A stretch of 64,000 bases of DNA from the NCBI RefSeq assembly GCF_002705925.1, contig NZ_NKRE01000001.1, forward strand, positions 4,743,764 to 4,807,763. The letters run 5' to 3'. The position numbers and the translations under genes are program-made. Shown here one piece after another: positions 9,951 to 20,768 of the stretch (the stretch's first letter is position 1; every line of letters begins with the position of its first letter). The notes beneath the pieces are model-generated. The model searched no databases, was not told the origin of the DNA, and saw only the letters and a list, made by a program, of their open reading frames with translations. The DNA is from Mycobacterium ostraviense (GTDB lineage: Bacteria; Actinomycetota; Actinomycetes; Mycobacteriales; Mycobacteriaceae).

Positions 9951-10363
9951 GTGTCGGTTTCGTAGCGCCGGTGGCGGTGCGCTGGTCCGACATCGACATG
10001 TACCAGCATGTCAACCACGCCACCATGGTCACCATCCTGGAAGAGGCGCGGGTCCCGTTTCTCAAAGACGCGTTCGCCGCCGACATCACCACCACCGGCC
10101 TGCTCATCGCCGACGTCCGGGTTAGCTACAAAGGTCAACTGCGGCTTTCCGATTCGCCGCTGCAAGTGACGATCTGGGTGAAGCGGCTGCGCGCGGTCGA
10201 CTTCACCCTGGGTTACGAAGTACGGTCGGTCAACGCGGAACCGGACTCGAAACCGGCCGTCCTTGCCGATTCGCAGCTAGCCGCGTTCCATATCGAAGAA
10301 CAGCGGTTGGTCCGCCTGTCGCCACATCATCGGGAGTATCTGCAACGGTGGCTTCGCGAATAG
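9947..10363 (+). CDS. Acyl-CoA thioesterase, hotdog fold (4HBT family)
   Basis: 138-residue single hotdog domain. Near the N terminus, VRWSDIDMYQHVNHATMV is the 4-hydroxybenzoyl-CoA thioesterase signature with the catalytic Asp, followed by the LEEAR helix. The ATG at 9947 overlaps the gdh stop by 4 bp, and the 3' end overlaps the next gene by 16 bp, so the three genes read as one operon. Length and position match Rv2475c. The natural substrate is unknown; a small acyl-CoA is likely from the family. Confidence 0.92.
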   Translation: MSVGFVAPVAVRWSDIDMYQHVNHATMVTILEEARVPFLKDAFAADITTTGLLIADVRVSYKGQLRLSDSPLQVTIWVKRLRAVDFTLGYEVRSVNAEPDSKPAVLADSQLAAFHIEEQRLVRLSPHHREYLQRWLRE

Positions 10364-11046
10364 GGGGCGCATTAACGGAGGGAACCGGGGGCGGAGCCGA
10401 GCGCGGCCTGTGGCTGACCGACCCGGCTCACCGCGCGGATCTGGCCACGTTCGTCGAACGTGCGATGCGACTCGACGACGCGGCGATCATTCGTATCCGG
10501 GCACGGTCGGCCGGATTGCTGACAGCTTGGGTGGCAACGGGTTTCGACGTGCTGGCCAGCCGGGTGGTGGCCGGCAGGGTGCGGCCCGACGATTTTTCGG
10601 TGGGGGCAGCAGGATTGGCGCGCGGACTGGAAGCGATGGACACGTCGGGCTATGTCGATCCAGGCTATGGGATGGACTCGGCGTGGCGGGGTGCGCTGCC
10701 CCCGGAGTCCGGTTTCGTCCACCTCGATGACGTGCCGGCCCGGGTGATGCTGGATCTGGCGGCGACCGGCGCACGGCTGGCCAAGGAATACGGCAGTTCT
10801 CAGGGTCCACCGGCGTCGCTGCTGGATCAGGAGGTCATCCAGGTCAGTTCCGGCGACGTCGTCGTCGGGCTACCGATGCGCTGTGTGTTCGCTTTAACCG
10901 CAATGGGTTTCCTGCCGCAGCCCGCGGAGGTGATCGACGCCGACGAGATGATCCGGGTCCGGATTCTGCCGACCTGGTTGCGGCTCGACGCCCGCTTCGG
11001 GTCTGTGTACCGGCGGCGCGGTCATCCCGCTCTGGTCCTGCGCTGA
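10348..11046 (+). CDS. Conserved mycobacterial protein (Rv2474c-like), function unknown
   Basis: 232 residues from GTG 10348, overlapping the thioesterase gene by 16 bp. No Met occurs in the first 20 residues, so the GTG is the only reasonable start. Nothing suggests membrane segments or a signal peptide. The protein is mostly helical with a C-terminal strand-rich part (VVVGLPMRCVFALTAMGFLP ... IRVRILPTWLRLDARFGSVYRR). I recognise it only by position after gdh and the thioesterase, as in H37Rv. It ends 16 bp from the end of the convergent methyltransferase gene. Confidence 0.8.
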   Translation: MASRIGGALTEGTGGGAERGLWLTDPAHRADLATFVERAMRLDDAAIIRIRARSAGLLTAWVATGFDVLASRVVAGRVRPDDFSVGAAGLARGLEAMDTSGYVDPGYGMDSAWRGALPPESGFVHLDDVPARVMLDLAATGARLAKEYGSSQGPPASLLDQEVIQVSSGDVVVGLPMRCVFALTAMGFLPQPAEVIDADEMIRVRILPTWLRLDARFGSVYRRRGHPALVLR

Positions 11047-11061
11047 CGCGAGATGGTTTTG

Positions 11062-11658
11062 CTATCGCGGGTCTCGCCAGTGCAAGCGATACCGGTAGTA
11101 GAGGCCCCGTCGGACTTCGGCGTTGGGCAAAACCTCGGTGGCTACCTGTCGGATCTGATCGAGGTTTTCATGGGGCTCGGTGACCGGTACGCCGATGTCA
11201 CGGGTCTCCCGATGAAGCAGCGATCCTATGCGGACCCAGGGGGTGCAGAGCAGCGACCACGCCCAGTCGCGGATCGTCGTGTTCGCCGCAAGCCCCACGA
11301 CGGCCAGCTCGCCGCCGGGCTTGAGTAGCCGGCGCGCTTTGGCCAGCGCTTCTCGCAGCGGCTGGTGATGAATGCTGGCCACGAATGCGATGACATCAAA
11401 GCTTCGCTCGGGCGCGGTATAGCCCTGAAAGTCGCAGCGATCGAACGACGTGTTGGCCATCGAGTGCAGCCGGAGACGTGCTCGCTCGACTGTGGCAGCG
11501 TCAGGATCGATGCCGACCACCCGGCGCGATACCGATGCCAGCCGCTGCACCAGCAGGCCCTCACCGCACCCCACATCCAAGACGTCGCCGTGGTGTCGCG
11601 CTGCGATATCGACCAGCCATGGGTGATAGGCGGTGTTGTGGTTCCAGTAGTCCGCCAC
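11062..11658 (-). CDS. SAM-dependent methyltransferase, class I
   Basis: 198 residues from GTG 11658. Motif I is DVLDVGCGEGLLVQRLA (about residues 25-41), followed by VVGIDPDAATVERA, which supplies the acidic ribose-binding residue. Motifs II-III appear around FDVIAFVASIHHQPLREALAKARRLLKPGGELAVVG. This is the Methyltransf_11/25 Rossmann fold acting on small molecules. The substrate is unknown. It lies 10 bp after the aglA stop on the same strand, so it is probably the last gene of the glbO-aglA operon. I do not recall it at this place in H37Rv. Confidence 0.88.
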   Translation of the reverse strand: MADYWNHNTAYHPWLVDIAARHHGDVLDVGCGEGLLVQRLASVSRRVVGIDPDAATVERARLRLHSMANTSFDRCDFQGYTAPERSFDVIAFVASIHHQPLREALAKARRLLKPGGELAVVGLAANTTIRDWAWSLLCTPWVRIGSLLHRETRDIGVPVTEPHENLDQIRQVATEVLPNAEVRRGLYYRYRLHWRDPR

Positions 11659-11668
11659 GCTGTGCGGG

Positions 11669-13258
11669 CTAAACCAACCAGGCCGCGGTGTCCGGCGGCA
11701 GCTGTCCGGCGACCAACGGCCCGCTCGCCATCAGCAGCTCGCCCGGGGGCAGGGTGATCGGGTGAGGGCCCGCATTCAATGCGCACACCAGCCCGCCGCC
11801 GCGGCGCCGAAATACCACCGCGTCGCCTGGTGCCGGCAGCCAATCGATCTGGCTGCCACCGAATTGGGCGTGCTCCCTTCGCAATTCGAGCGCACGACGA
11901 AAGAACGACAACGTCGAATCGGGATCTGCACGCTGCTTCTCGACGGTCAACGCGGCCCATTCCCGCGGCATCGGTAACCAGGTGTCGGCGCACGTCGAAA
12001 ACCCGAACGGGGGAGCGTCGCCCGACCACGGCAGCGGCACCCGGCACCCGTCGCGGCCGCGTTCGGTGTGGCCGGAGCGTTTCCACGCCGGATCCCGCAG
12101 CGCCTCGTCGGGCAGGTCCACATCGGGCAGCCCGAGTTCCTGACCGTTGTAGAGAAATACCGCCCCCGGCAGGGCGAGCATGACCATCGCCATTGCCCGC
12201 GCCCGGCGCAGCCCAGTCACGCCGCCGCCGTAGCGGGTGACCTCCCGTCCCACATCATGGTTGGCCAGCGTCCAGGTCGGCGTGGCGTTTTCTATTGCCG
12301 CAGCCGCCAGCGAGTTCTGCACGGCGCCGTGGATCTCGGTGGCGTCGAACTCGGTCCGGGTCAGCCGGAAGTTGAAGCCGAGGTGCAGTTCGTCGGGCCG
12401 TACATATTCGGCCCATCGGGTGTTGTCCTGCACCCAGACCTCGCCGACGGTGACCGCCCCCGGGTAGTCGTCCATAACTGCGCGGATATCGCGGTGGATC
12501 GCATGTACCTGCGGGCGGTTGAAGCGTGGGTCGTCATCGGTGTGGCGCAAGATCTTGGCTTCGTCGGCGGCGTCGGGCAGCCCAGCGGGCTTGGCCATGC
12601 CGTGGGCCACGTCGATGCGGAACCCGTCCACCCCGCGTTCCAGCCAGAAGCGCAGTGTCTTCTCGAAGTCGTCGAAGACCTCTGGGTTGTCCCAGTTGAG
12701 GTCGGGCTGCTCGGCGTCGAAGAGGTGCAGATACCACTGGCCTGGGTTGCCGTCCGGTTCGGTCACCCGAGTCCATGCCGGTCCGCCGAAGACGGACTCC
12801 CAATTGTTCGGCGGCAGCGACCCGTCCGGGCCCCGGCCGTCGCGAAAGAAATAGCGGTCCCGCGCGTCGGTGCCGGGGCCGGCGGCCAGCGCCGCCTGAA
12901 ACCACGGGTGCTGGGAGCTGGTGTGGTTGGGCACTACGTCCATGGTGACCTTGATGCCCCGTTGATGTGCAGCCGCGACCAGTCGTTCGAACGCTGCCAT
13001 CCCGCCGAAAAGCGGATCGATGTCCCGAGGGTTGGCAACGTCATAACCGTGGTCGGCCATCGGCGAGACGGTGACCGGGTTGATCCAGATCCCGTCGACG
13101 CCGAGCTGCTGCAAATACTCCAAGCGGGCCGTAAGCCCGTCGAGGTCGCCGACCCCGTCGCCGTCGCTGTCGGCGAACGAGCGCGGATACACCTGGTAGA
13201 ACACCGCGTCCGACCACCACGGCCGTGGCTGATCTTCTCGATCCACTGCGGCGGCCAT
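11669..13258 (-). CDS. aglA: Alpha-glucosidase / GH13 oligosaccharide hydrolase AglA
   Basis: 529 residues from ATG at 13258. A GH13 (beta/alpha)8 barrel begins with WWSDAVFYQVYPRSFADSDGDGVGDL. Conserved regions follow in order: DVVPNHTS, GFRIDVAHGM (catalytic nucleophile Asp), VTVGEVW (acid/base Glu) and LANHD (transition-state Asp). The organisation matches oligo-1,6-glucosidase/alpha-glucosidase. It hydrolyses terminal alpha-glucosidic bonds, likely of maltose- or trehalose-type substrates. The start codon shares one base with the glbO stop (TGATG), so the two are coupled. The frame stays open to 13825, but the added segment is Arg-rich and overlaps glbO, so I reject the longer start. Confidence 0.93.
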   Translation of the reverse strand: MAAAVDREDQPRPWWSDAVFYQVYPRSFADSDGDGVGDLDGLTARLEYLQQLGVDGIWINPVTVSPMADHGYDVANPRDIDPLFGGMAAFERLVAAAHQRGIKVTMDVVPNHTSSQHPWFQAALAAGPGTDARDRYFFRDGRGPDGSLPPNNWESVFGGPAWTRVTEPDGNPGQWYLHLFDAEQPDLNWDNPEVFDDFEKTLRFWLERGVDGFRIDVAHGMAKPAGLPDAADEAKILRHTDDDPRFNRPQVHAIHRDIRAVMDDYPGAVTVGEVWVQDNTRWAEYVRPDELHLGFNFRLTRTEFDATEIHGAVQNSLAAAAIENATPTWTLANHDVGREVTRYGGGVTGLRRARAMAMVMLALPGAVFLYNGQELGLPDVDLPDEALRDPAWKRSGHTERGRDGCRVPLPWSGDAPPFGFSTCADTWLPMPREWAALTVEKQRADPDSTLSFFRRALELRREHAQFGGSQIDWLPAPGDAVVFRRRGGGLVCALNAGPHPITLPPGELLMASGPLVAGQLPPDTAAWLV

Positions 13259-13662
13259 CAAAACGCGGAATTCACCAACGAGTGGGCTGCCATCTCGAGA
13301 TAGGCGAGCAACTCGCGGCGGCGCTCGTCGTCCAGGGTCTGTGCATCGATGGAGGCGATCGCGGTGTGCATGCACCGCAACCAGGCGTCGCGCTCGATGG
13401 GCGTGATCCGAAACGGCATGTGCCGCATCCGCAGCCGGGGATGCCCGCGCTGTTCGGAGTAGGTTCGCGGGCCGCCCCAATATTGCTCGAGGAACATCCG
13501 CAGTCGCTCTTCGGCGCCGGATAGGTCCTTCTCGGGATAGAGCGGACGCAGGATTTCGTCTTCTGCGACTTGTTCGTAGAAGCGTGACACGATCGCGTCG
13601 AACGTCTTGGCGCCGCCGACGGCGTCGTAGAAGGATTGCTGTTGCGGTTCCATTGCTTCCAT
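13258..13662 (-). CDS. glbO: Truncated hemoglobin GlbO (group II)
   Basis: 134 residues (130 from the second Met, at 13653). A 2-over-2 globin of group II: FYDAVGGAKTFDAIVSRFYEQV, then FLEQYWGGPRTYSEQRGHPRLRMRH with the B/CD tyrosine and the proximal F8 His, then ERDAWLRCM containing the G8 Trp that is a hallmark of the group. GlbO binds O2 tightly and is linked to redox and peroxide chemistry and to the membrane. It is nearly identical to Rv2470 over its length. It is coupled to aglA downstream, and an unknown gene lies 65 bp upstream on the same strand. Confidence 0.96.
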   Translation of the reverse strand: MEAMEPQQQSFYDAVGGAKTFDAIVSRFYEQVAEDEILRPLYPEKDLSGAEERLRMFLEQYWGGPRTYSEQRGHPRLRMRHMPFRITPIERDAWLRCMHTAIASIDAQTLDDERRRELLAYLEMAAHSLVNSAF

Positions 13663-13727
13663 TGTGGTCTATGAATCGCCGACGCCGCGTGATGTCGATC
13701 TCACCTTCGGCTCCGGTCCGACCATCC

Positions 13728-14465
13728 CTAGCGGTTGGGGCCGAATCGTCGCTTGGCGCTCGCCATGTCGGCAGCAAGCCGGTCCAACAGATCGCGCAGC
13801 GGCGACGGCGGCAGGCCTGCGCCACCCGTTTCGAAGGTGCTCAGCTCGACGCCGGCCTTGGCGCACTCGATGAAAGACCAGGGTATCCCCGGTTCGTCGG
13901 CGCCCAATCGTTCGGTGATCGTGGCCACGGAGCGCTCCTGCAGCGCGGCCATCTCCGCGAGCACCGACATGAGGCGATGCTCGTAGCGGGCGCGGCACAT
14001 GGTGGCCTCGTCACCCACCGAGCGTTGAGCTGCTGTCCCGATGCTGACGCAGCCGTCTGATGCCACTACGAAGCCTTCCTGGCGTGCGGCGCCGGCGATC
14101 TCCAACCTTTTCCCGTCGAGGTGCTGCATCCCGGAAATGCAGTCGTCAATCGCGCGCAAAGCGGTCTGGAGCCGTTCGGGCAGTTCCCGGCGCCGAGGCT
14201 CGGCGCGATCGGCGGCATCTCGTTCAGCCAAACCTTTCGCGATCCCGCGCTTGGCGGCCAGCGCGGCTTGCCTGGATCGCGAGAAACTCAGCGCTGCCGG
14301 CAACTGTGGATCTGGCTCGATGATTTCGATGACGCGGTTCATCGAGGCGAGCAGCTCAGCCACGGCGGCACGCGGGGTGAGCGGGTTTCGCGCGATGCGG
14401 CGATAGCGTTCTGCCGTCGTGTCCTCATTACCGGGATCACCTGGCGGACCCGCACCACCCGGCAT
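13728..14465 (-). CDS. Hypothetical protein, 245 residues
   Basis: Start ATG 14465 is preceded by AGGAG at good spacing. An in-frame upstream extension to 14534 lacks such a site. The product is predicted largely helical and soluble: an N-terminal segment with repeated Ala/Arg helices (LTPRAAVAELLASMNRVIEII), a central stretch with Cys residues (DDCISGM, SDGCVSIG, EATMCRARYEH) and a C-terminal helix ending in AADMASAKRRFGPNR. No signal peptide or membrane segment is seen, and I recognise no domain. It is the first gene of a minus-strand set with glbO, aglA and the methyltransferase. I do not recall it here in H37Rv. Confidence 0.7.
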   Translation of the reverse strand: MPGGAGPPGDPGNEDTTAERYRRIARNPLTPRAAVAELLASMNRVIEIIEPDPQLPAALSFSRSRQAALAAKRGIAKGLAERDAADRAEPRRRELPERLQTALRAIDDCISGMQHLDGKRLEIAGAARQEGFVVASDGCVSIGTAAQRSVGDEATMCRARYEHRLMSVLAEMAALQERSVATITERLGADEPGIPWSFIECAKAGVELSTFETGGAGLPPSPLRDLLDRLAADMASAKRRFGPNR

Positions 14466-14673
14466 GTCGACAGCTCCTCTTGTTGAGCGCCGGATGGCGC
14501 AGCGGGATCGCGACCAGTGATGCCAGTGTTGCACTCCGCTACCGCCGCTGCCGACGCCTAGCGGCAGTACCGTCGGTTCGGTACCCCGGTGTTCACCCGA
14601 TCGACACGGCGTGGTCCAGGCAATTGGCGTGCGGTCGGCAAAAAATCATGGTGGACTGTTCCGCGGAGGATCT

Positions 14674-15348
14674 ATGGCGCAGGGCAAAAAGCGCCGCAGC
14701 CATCGCAATAGCGGTGCCGCGGCAGGTGGAACAGGGCCTGCAACCGCAGCATGCCTGCACAGTGCCCACCCCCACCGACCCGCCCTGGGGGTCGAAACCC
14801 ATCCGCCCAACCGCTCGGAGAGCGCATCGGTCTGGAACCGCCGGCGGGTGCTGCTGCTGAACTCCACCTACGAGCCGCTCACCGCGTTGCCGATGCGGCG
14901 GGCGGTCGTCATGGTGATCTGCGGTAAGGCCGACGTGGTGCATGACGATCCCGCCGGTCCGGTCATCCACTCGGCGACCAGCTCGATCGTGGTGCCGTCG
15001 GTCATCCAGCTGCGAACTTACGTCCGGGTTCCTTACCGGGCGCGGGTCCCGATGACCCGTGCTGCGTTGATGCACCGCGATCGCTTCTGCTGCGCCTATT
15101 GCGGGGCCAAGGCCGATACCGTCGACCACGTGGTGCCACGCAGCCGTGGGGGCGAGCACTCGTGGGAGAACTGCGTCGCGTGCTGCTCGACATGCAATCA
15201 CCGCAAGGGCGACAAGCTGCTGACCGAAATCGGCTGGTCACTGCGCCGCAGGCCGCTGCCGCCGACCGGGCAGCACTGGCGGCTGCTGTCCACGGTCAAA
15301 GAGCTGGACCCGTCGTGGGAGCGATACCTCGGTGAAGGCGCGGCCTGA
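14674..15348 (+). CDS. HNH endonuclease family protein (Rv2469c-like)
   Basis: 224 residues from ATG 14674, with GCGGAGGA a few bases upstream. The HNH fold is in the C-terminal half: CAYCGAKADTVDHVVPRSRGGEHSWENCVACCSTCNHRKGDK in pieces, i.e. CxxC, DHVVPRSRGG, then CxxCNxRKG. That gives a zinc-stabilised beta-beta-alpha-metal nuclease motif. The N-terminal part (RRRVLLLNSTYEPLTALPMRRAVVMV) is the usual leader of the chromosomal actinobacterial HNH family, which is conserved and not linked to mobile elements. The function in mycobacteria is unknown. A shorter homologue (Rv2469c) sits next to glbO in H37Rv. Confidence 0.88.
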   Translation: MAQGKKRRSHRNSGAAAGGTGPATAACLHSAHPHRPALGVETHPPNRSESASVWNRRRVLLLNSTYEPLTALPMRRAVVMVICGKADVVHDDPAGPVIHSATSSIVVPSVIQLRTYVRVPYRARVPMTRAALMHRDRFCCAYCGAKADTVDHVVPRSRGGEHSWENCVACCSTCNHRKGDKLLTEIGWSLRRRPLPPTGQHWRLLSTVKELDPSWERYLGEGAA

Positions 15349-15402
15349 TTTTCTGCCGTCCTCGGTGCCCTGAGGGGCCCTCGGTGGGATACGGTTTGCG
15401 TC

Positions 15403-15639
15403 GTGAACGCTATGGAGATTCACCTCTTGTTCGTCGGAATCCCGCTGTTGCTGGTGGTCGTGCTGGCATTGATGATCTTCACCCGCAAGGGACCGCACCC
15501 CGCAACCTACGAAATGTCGGAGCGTTGGACACATCCACCGATCCTGTGGGCCGCGACCGACGAAGCTGTCGGCGGCGCCCACGGCGGGCACGGTTCGTCA
15601 GAGTTCTCGGTTGGAGGTGGCGCCAGTGGCACATGGTGA
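15403..15639 (+). CDS. ctaJ: Small membrane protein, probable aa3 oxidase-associated CtaJ
   Basis: 78 residues from GTG 15403, or 75 from ATG 15412. One N-terminal membrane helix (residues about 4-26, LLFVGIPLLLVVVLALMIF) is followed by KGPHPATYEMSERWTHPPILWAATDE and a Gly/His tail. From established work on the mycobacterial III2-IV2 respiratory supercomplex I recall a small subunit, CtaJ, encoded between pepN and the HNH gene in M. smegmatis. The position and topology here match it, but the name is from memory. The last 14 bp overlap the next gene, so the two are coupled. Confidence 0.7.
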   Translation: MNAMEIHLLFVGIPLLLVVVLALMIFTRKGPHPATYEMSERWTHPPILWAATDEAVGGAHGGHGSSEFSVGGGASGTW

Positions 15640-16093
15640 CGTTGCGACGATTGAACCCACCGATCTGGCGAAGGGCTGGGTGATCACCAGCAGCGGCCGG
15701 ATCTCCGGGGTCACCGAGCCCGGGGAACTGTCGGTGCACTATCCGTTCCCGACCAAGGACCTCGTGGCTCTGGACGACGCGCTGGTCTACAGCTCGCGGG
15801 CGTCCAGGGCTCGCTTCGCCGTCTACCTGGGTGATCTGGGTGATGACACCGCCGCACGGGCGCGGGAGATTCTGGCGAAGGTACCCACACCTAACGACGC
15901 GGTGCTGATCGCGGTTTCACCCAACCAGTCCGCCATCGAGGTGGTCTACGGCTCGGCGCTGCGGGGCCGCGGTGCCGAGTCGGCAGCTCCCCTGGGCGTG
16001 GCCGCCGCGTCGTCGGCGTTCGAGCAGGGTCACCTGATCGACGGGCTGATCAGCGCGATCCGCGTCATCAGTGCCGGGATCTCGGCGGCATAA
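15626..16093 (+). CDS. DUF5130 / TPM-like domain protein (Rv2468c-like)
   Basis: 155 residues from GTG 15626, with GGAGG at 15613-15617. The domain resembles the TPM/phosphatase-like fold: an N-terminal hairpin (GWVITSSGRISGVTEPGELSVHYPFPTKDL), then ARFAVYLGDLGDDTAARAREIL, DAVLIAVSPNQSAIEVVYG, and a helical C terminus. There is no signal peptide. The gene overlaps the CtaJ-like gene by 14 bp. It converges with pepN, ending 75 bp from the pepN stop. Confidence 0.85.
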   Translation: MAHGDVATIEPTDLAKGWVITSSGRISGVTEPGELSVHYPFPTKDLVALDDALVYSSRASRARFAVYLGDLGDDTAARAREILAKVPTPNDAVLIAVSPNQSAIEVVYGSALRGRGAESAAPLGVAAASSAFEQGHLIDGLISAIRVISAGISAA

Positions 16094-16106
16094 TTCCACC
16101 CGGGCG

Positions 16107-16122
16107 CGACCGTGCGCGGTCG
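16107..16122. terminator. Short hairpin between convergent genes
   Basis: CGACCG (16107-16112) and CGGTCG (16117-16122) form a six-pair stem with a four-base loop, in the 75-bp gap between the convergent DUF5130 gene and pepN. It could end transcripts from both sides. There is no U tract. Confidence 0.3.
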
Positions 16123-16168
16123 TACACCCGCGGCGGTTCGCGTTGCAGGCGCAGACGCGACGTTCGCG

Positions 16169-18772
<2,604 letters not shown>

Positions 18773-18954
18773 GGGCTCCAACATATCGACAGCCACGCAA
18801 CACGGGGATCTCGGTCGCGGTGTCATCGTTGGCCAAAGGCCTGCACCCAAGATTTGACGCAAACGCACCATCTCTCGGGTGCTGTCTCGGTAGCGTGCAA
18901 TGCAGCAGTCCCGAGGTGTTGACCTGCACTAGTCCGGCAGCGGGAGGTTGGGCG

Positions 18955-20676
18955 ATGCCATTTGTAATCGCGGCACCAGACACGATGGCGACGGCCGCGG
19001 AAGGGTTGGCGACTATCGGTTCGACGATCGCCGCGGCCAACGCCGCAGCGGTTGCCCCGACGACCGGGTTGGTCGCCGCGGCCGCCGATGAGGTGTCGAC
19101 GGGCATCGCCGCACTGTTCGGCGCGCACGGACACGCATATCAAGCCCTCAGCGTCCAAGCGGCGGCGTTTCATGACCAGGTTGTGCGCGCCTTGACCGCG
19201 GGTGCGGGCTCGTATGCCAACGCCGAGGCGGTCAACGCCTCGCCTATGCAGGCGGCGTTGGGCGCGGTGAACGCGCCCGCCCAGGCGTTGTTGGGGCGCC
19301 CGCTGATCGGCAACGGCGCTAACGGCGCGCCCGGCCAGCCCGGTGGCCCCGGCGGCTTGTTGTACGGGAACGGCGGCAATGGTGGGGCTGGCGGGCCCGG
19401 CCAGTCGGGCGGGGCCGGCGGGGCGGCCGGGCTGGTCGGCAACGGAGGTAACGGCGGCGCGGGCGGTCCAGGTCAGTCGGGGGGCGCCGGCGGAGCCGGT
19501 GGGGTGCTCGCTGGCAACGGCGGCAACGGCGGCGCTGGTGGCGCCGGCGTCGCCGGCGGGCTTGGCGGTAACGGTGGTGCCGGCGGCAACGCCGGGCTGT
19601 GGGGTATGGGCGGCAACGGCGGTGTCGGCGGAGATGGTGGGGCCGGCGTCGCCGGTGTCAACCCCGGCCCTGCCGGTGCGCCATACACGTACGCCGGGAA
19701 CGGCAGCGCGGGTCTGGATAAGACCAATGCCAACGGCCTCGCCGGCGGCAACGCCAGTAGCGGTACTGCCGTCGGAGAGATCGGCGGTGTCGGCGGCCAC
19801 GGCGGAGCCAGCACCACCTCGTCGACCACTGTTACCGGCATCACAGGTGGTAACGGCGGTCTCGGTGGCAACGGTGGCGACGGCGCGATGGGCGGCACCG
19901 GTGGCACCGGCGGCACCGCCACCGTCACGGGTGCGTCGTCAGCAACCGCTATTGGTGGTGACGGTGGCGACGGTGGTGCTGGCGGCGCCGGGGCGATGGG
20001 CGGCACCGGTGGCGCCGGTGGCACTGCCAATACCCAGCTGTCAACAAGCGGAAGGGCCAACGCGATCGGCGGTCAAGGCGGTGCGGGCGGGGCAGGCGGA
20101 ACCGGCGCCGCCGGCGGCGCAGGTGGCGCCGGTGGCACCGCCGATGGGTCCGGGACCTTTGGAACCACCTTCAAGGGCGGCGACGGTGGGGTCGGAGGGC
20201 GGGGCGGTGACGGCATTGCTGGCGGCCTCGGCGGCAACGGCGGCACAGGGGGTGTCGGCGGCCGTGGTGGCTGGTTGATCGGAGACGGTGGTAGCGGAGG
20301 TGTCGGAGGTGCCGGTGGCGCCGGCGGCACCGGGTCTCTGGGCGGATTCGGCGGGGTCGGCGGAAACGGCGGCAGCGGCGGCACCAATGCCCAGTTGGCG
20401 TTTATGGGTGCTGGGGGAGCCGGCGGTGATGGCGGTACCGGTGGTGGCGGCGGCGACGGTGGCGACGGCGGCAACGGCGGCGCTGGCGGAGCCGGCGGAC
20501 TGATCGGCCAATCCGGTGTGTCCGGCCTCGGTGGTGTCGGCGGTAGTGGCGGCACGGGCGGGTCCGGCGGTTTGGGCGGCCCCGGTGGAGTTGGCCAGAG
20601 CGGGCCCGCCGCGGCTGGCCAGAACGGCGCAACCGGTGCGACGGGCGGCTCCGGCAATTCCGGTCAAGCCGGCTGA
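18955..20676 (+). CDS. PE_PGRS family protein
   Basis: 573 residues from ATG 18955, with GGGAGG at 18942-18947. Residues 1-95 form a PE domain (MPFVIAAPDTMATAAEGLATIG ... YQALSVQAAAFHDQVVRALTAGAGSYANAE). The conserved linker APAQALLGRPLIGNGANG leads into about 440 residues of PGRS made of GGA/GGN/GGx triplets. There is no separate C-terminal domain. PE_PGRS proteins are exported by ESX-5 and sit at or near the cell surface. This copy lies between pepN and the Rv2466c homologue, where I recall no PE gene in H37Rv. The repeat is not frameshifted. Confidence 0.95.
   Translation: MPFVIAAPDTMATAAEGLATIGSTIAAANAAAVAPTTGLVAAAADEVSTGIAALFGAHGHAYQALSVQAAAFHDQVVRALTAGAGSYANAEAVNASPMQAALGAVNAPAQALLGRPLIGNGANGAPGQPGGPGGLLYGNGGNGGAGGPGQSGGAGGAAGLVGNGGNGGAGGPGQSGGAGGAGGVLAGNGGNGGAGGAGVAGGLGGNGGAGGNAGLWGMGGNGGVGGDGGAGVAGVNPGPAGAPYTYAGNGSAGLDKTNANGLAGGNASSGTAVGEIGGVGGHGGASTTSSTTVTGITGGNGGLGGNGGDGAMGGTGGTGGTATVTGASSATAIGGDGGDGGAGGAGAMGGTGGAGGTANTQLSTSGRANAIGGQGGAGGAGGTGAAGGAGGAGGTADGSGTFGTTFKGGDGGVGGRGGDGIAGGLGGNGGTGGVGGRGGWLIGDGGSGGVGGAGGAGGTGSLGGFGGVGGNGGSGGTNAQLAFMGAGGAGGDGGTGGGGGDGGDGGNGGAGGAGGLIGQSGVSGLGGVGGSGGTGGSGGLGGPGGVGQSGPAAAGQNGATGATGGSGNSGQAG
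19318..20670 (+). repeat. PGRS low-complexity coding repeat
   Basis: Polymorphic GC-rich repeat built of GGCGGx / GGTGGx units coding Gly-Gly-Ala and Gly-Gly-Asn. It is imperfect, in frame throughout, and part of the PE_PGRS gene. It is not a CRISPR array because there are no constant repeat-spacer lengths. Confidence 0.85.
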
Positions 20677-20768
20677 CGGGCTGAGGCGATCGGGCTAGGG
20701 CGACGCGGGAACAATCCTGCCGGTACCGCGGTTGCGCCTATCTGACCGTCAACGAGAGGAAGTTCGCG

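Noticed and set aside
11053..11328. 91-codon plus-strand frame after the Rv2474c-like gene
   Set aside because: Antisense to the methyltransferase, whose motifs are clear.
13259..13825. N-terminal extension of the aglA frame
   Set aside because: Arg-rich and read through glbO on the same strand. The GH13 domain begins right after ATG 13258, which is coupled to glbO.
18820..18954. 45-residue N-terminal extension of the PE_PGRS protein
   Set aside because: The PE domain starts at MPFVIAAP with a proper GGGAGG site, and the extension runs into the pepN promoter region.
19318..20670. CRISPR-like or satellite repeat
   Set aside because: Repeat units are irregular, in frame and code for Gly-Gly-x; it is the PGRS part of a PE_PGRS gene. 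No cas genes occur in the window.
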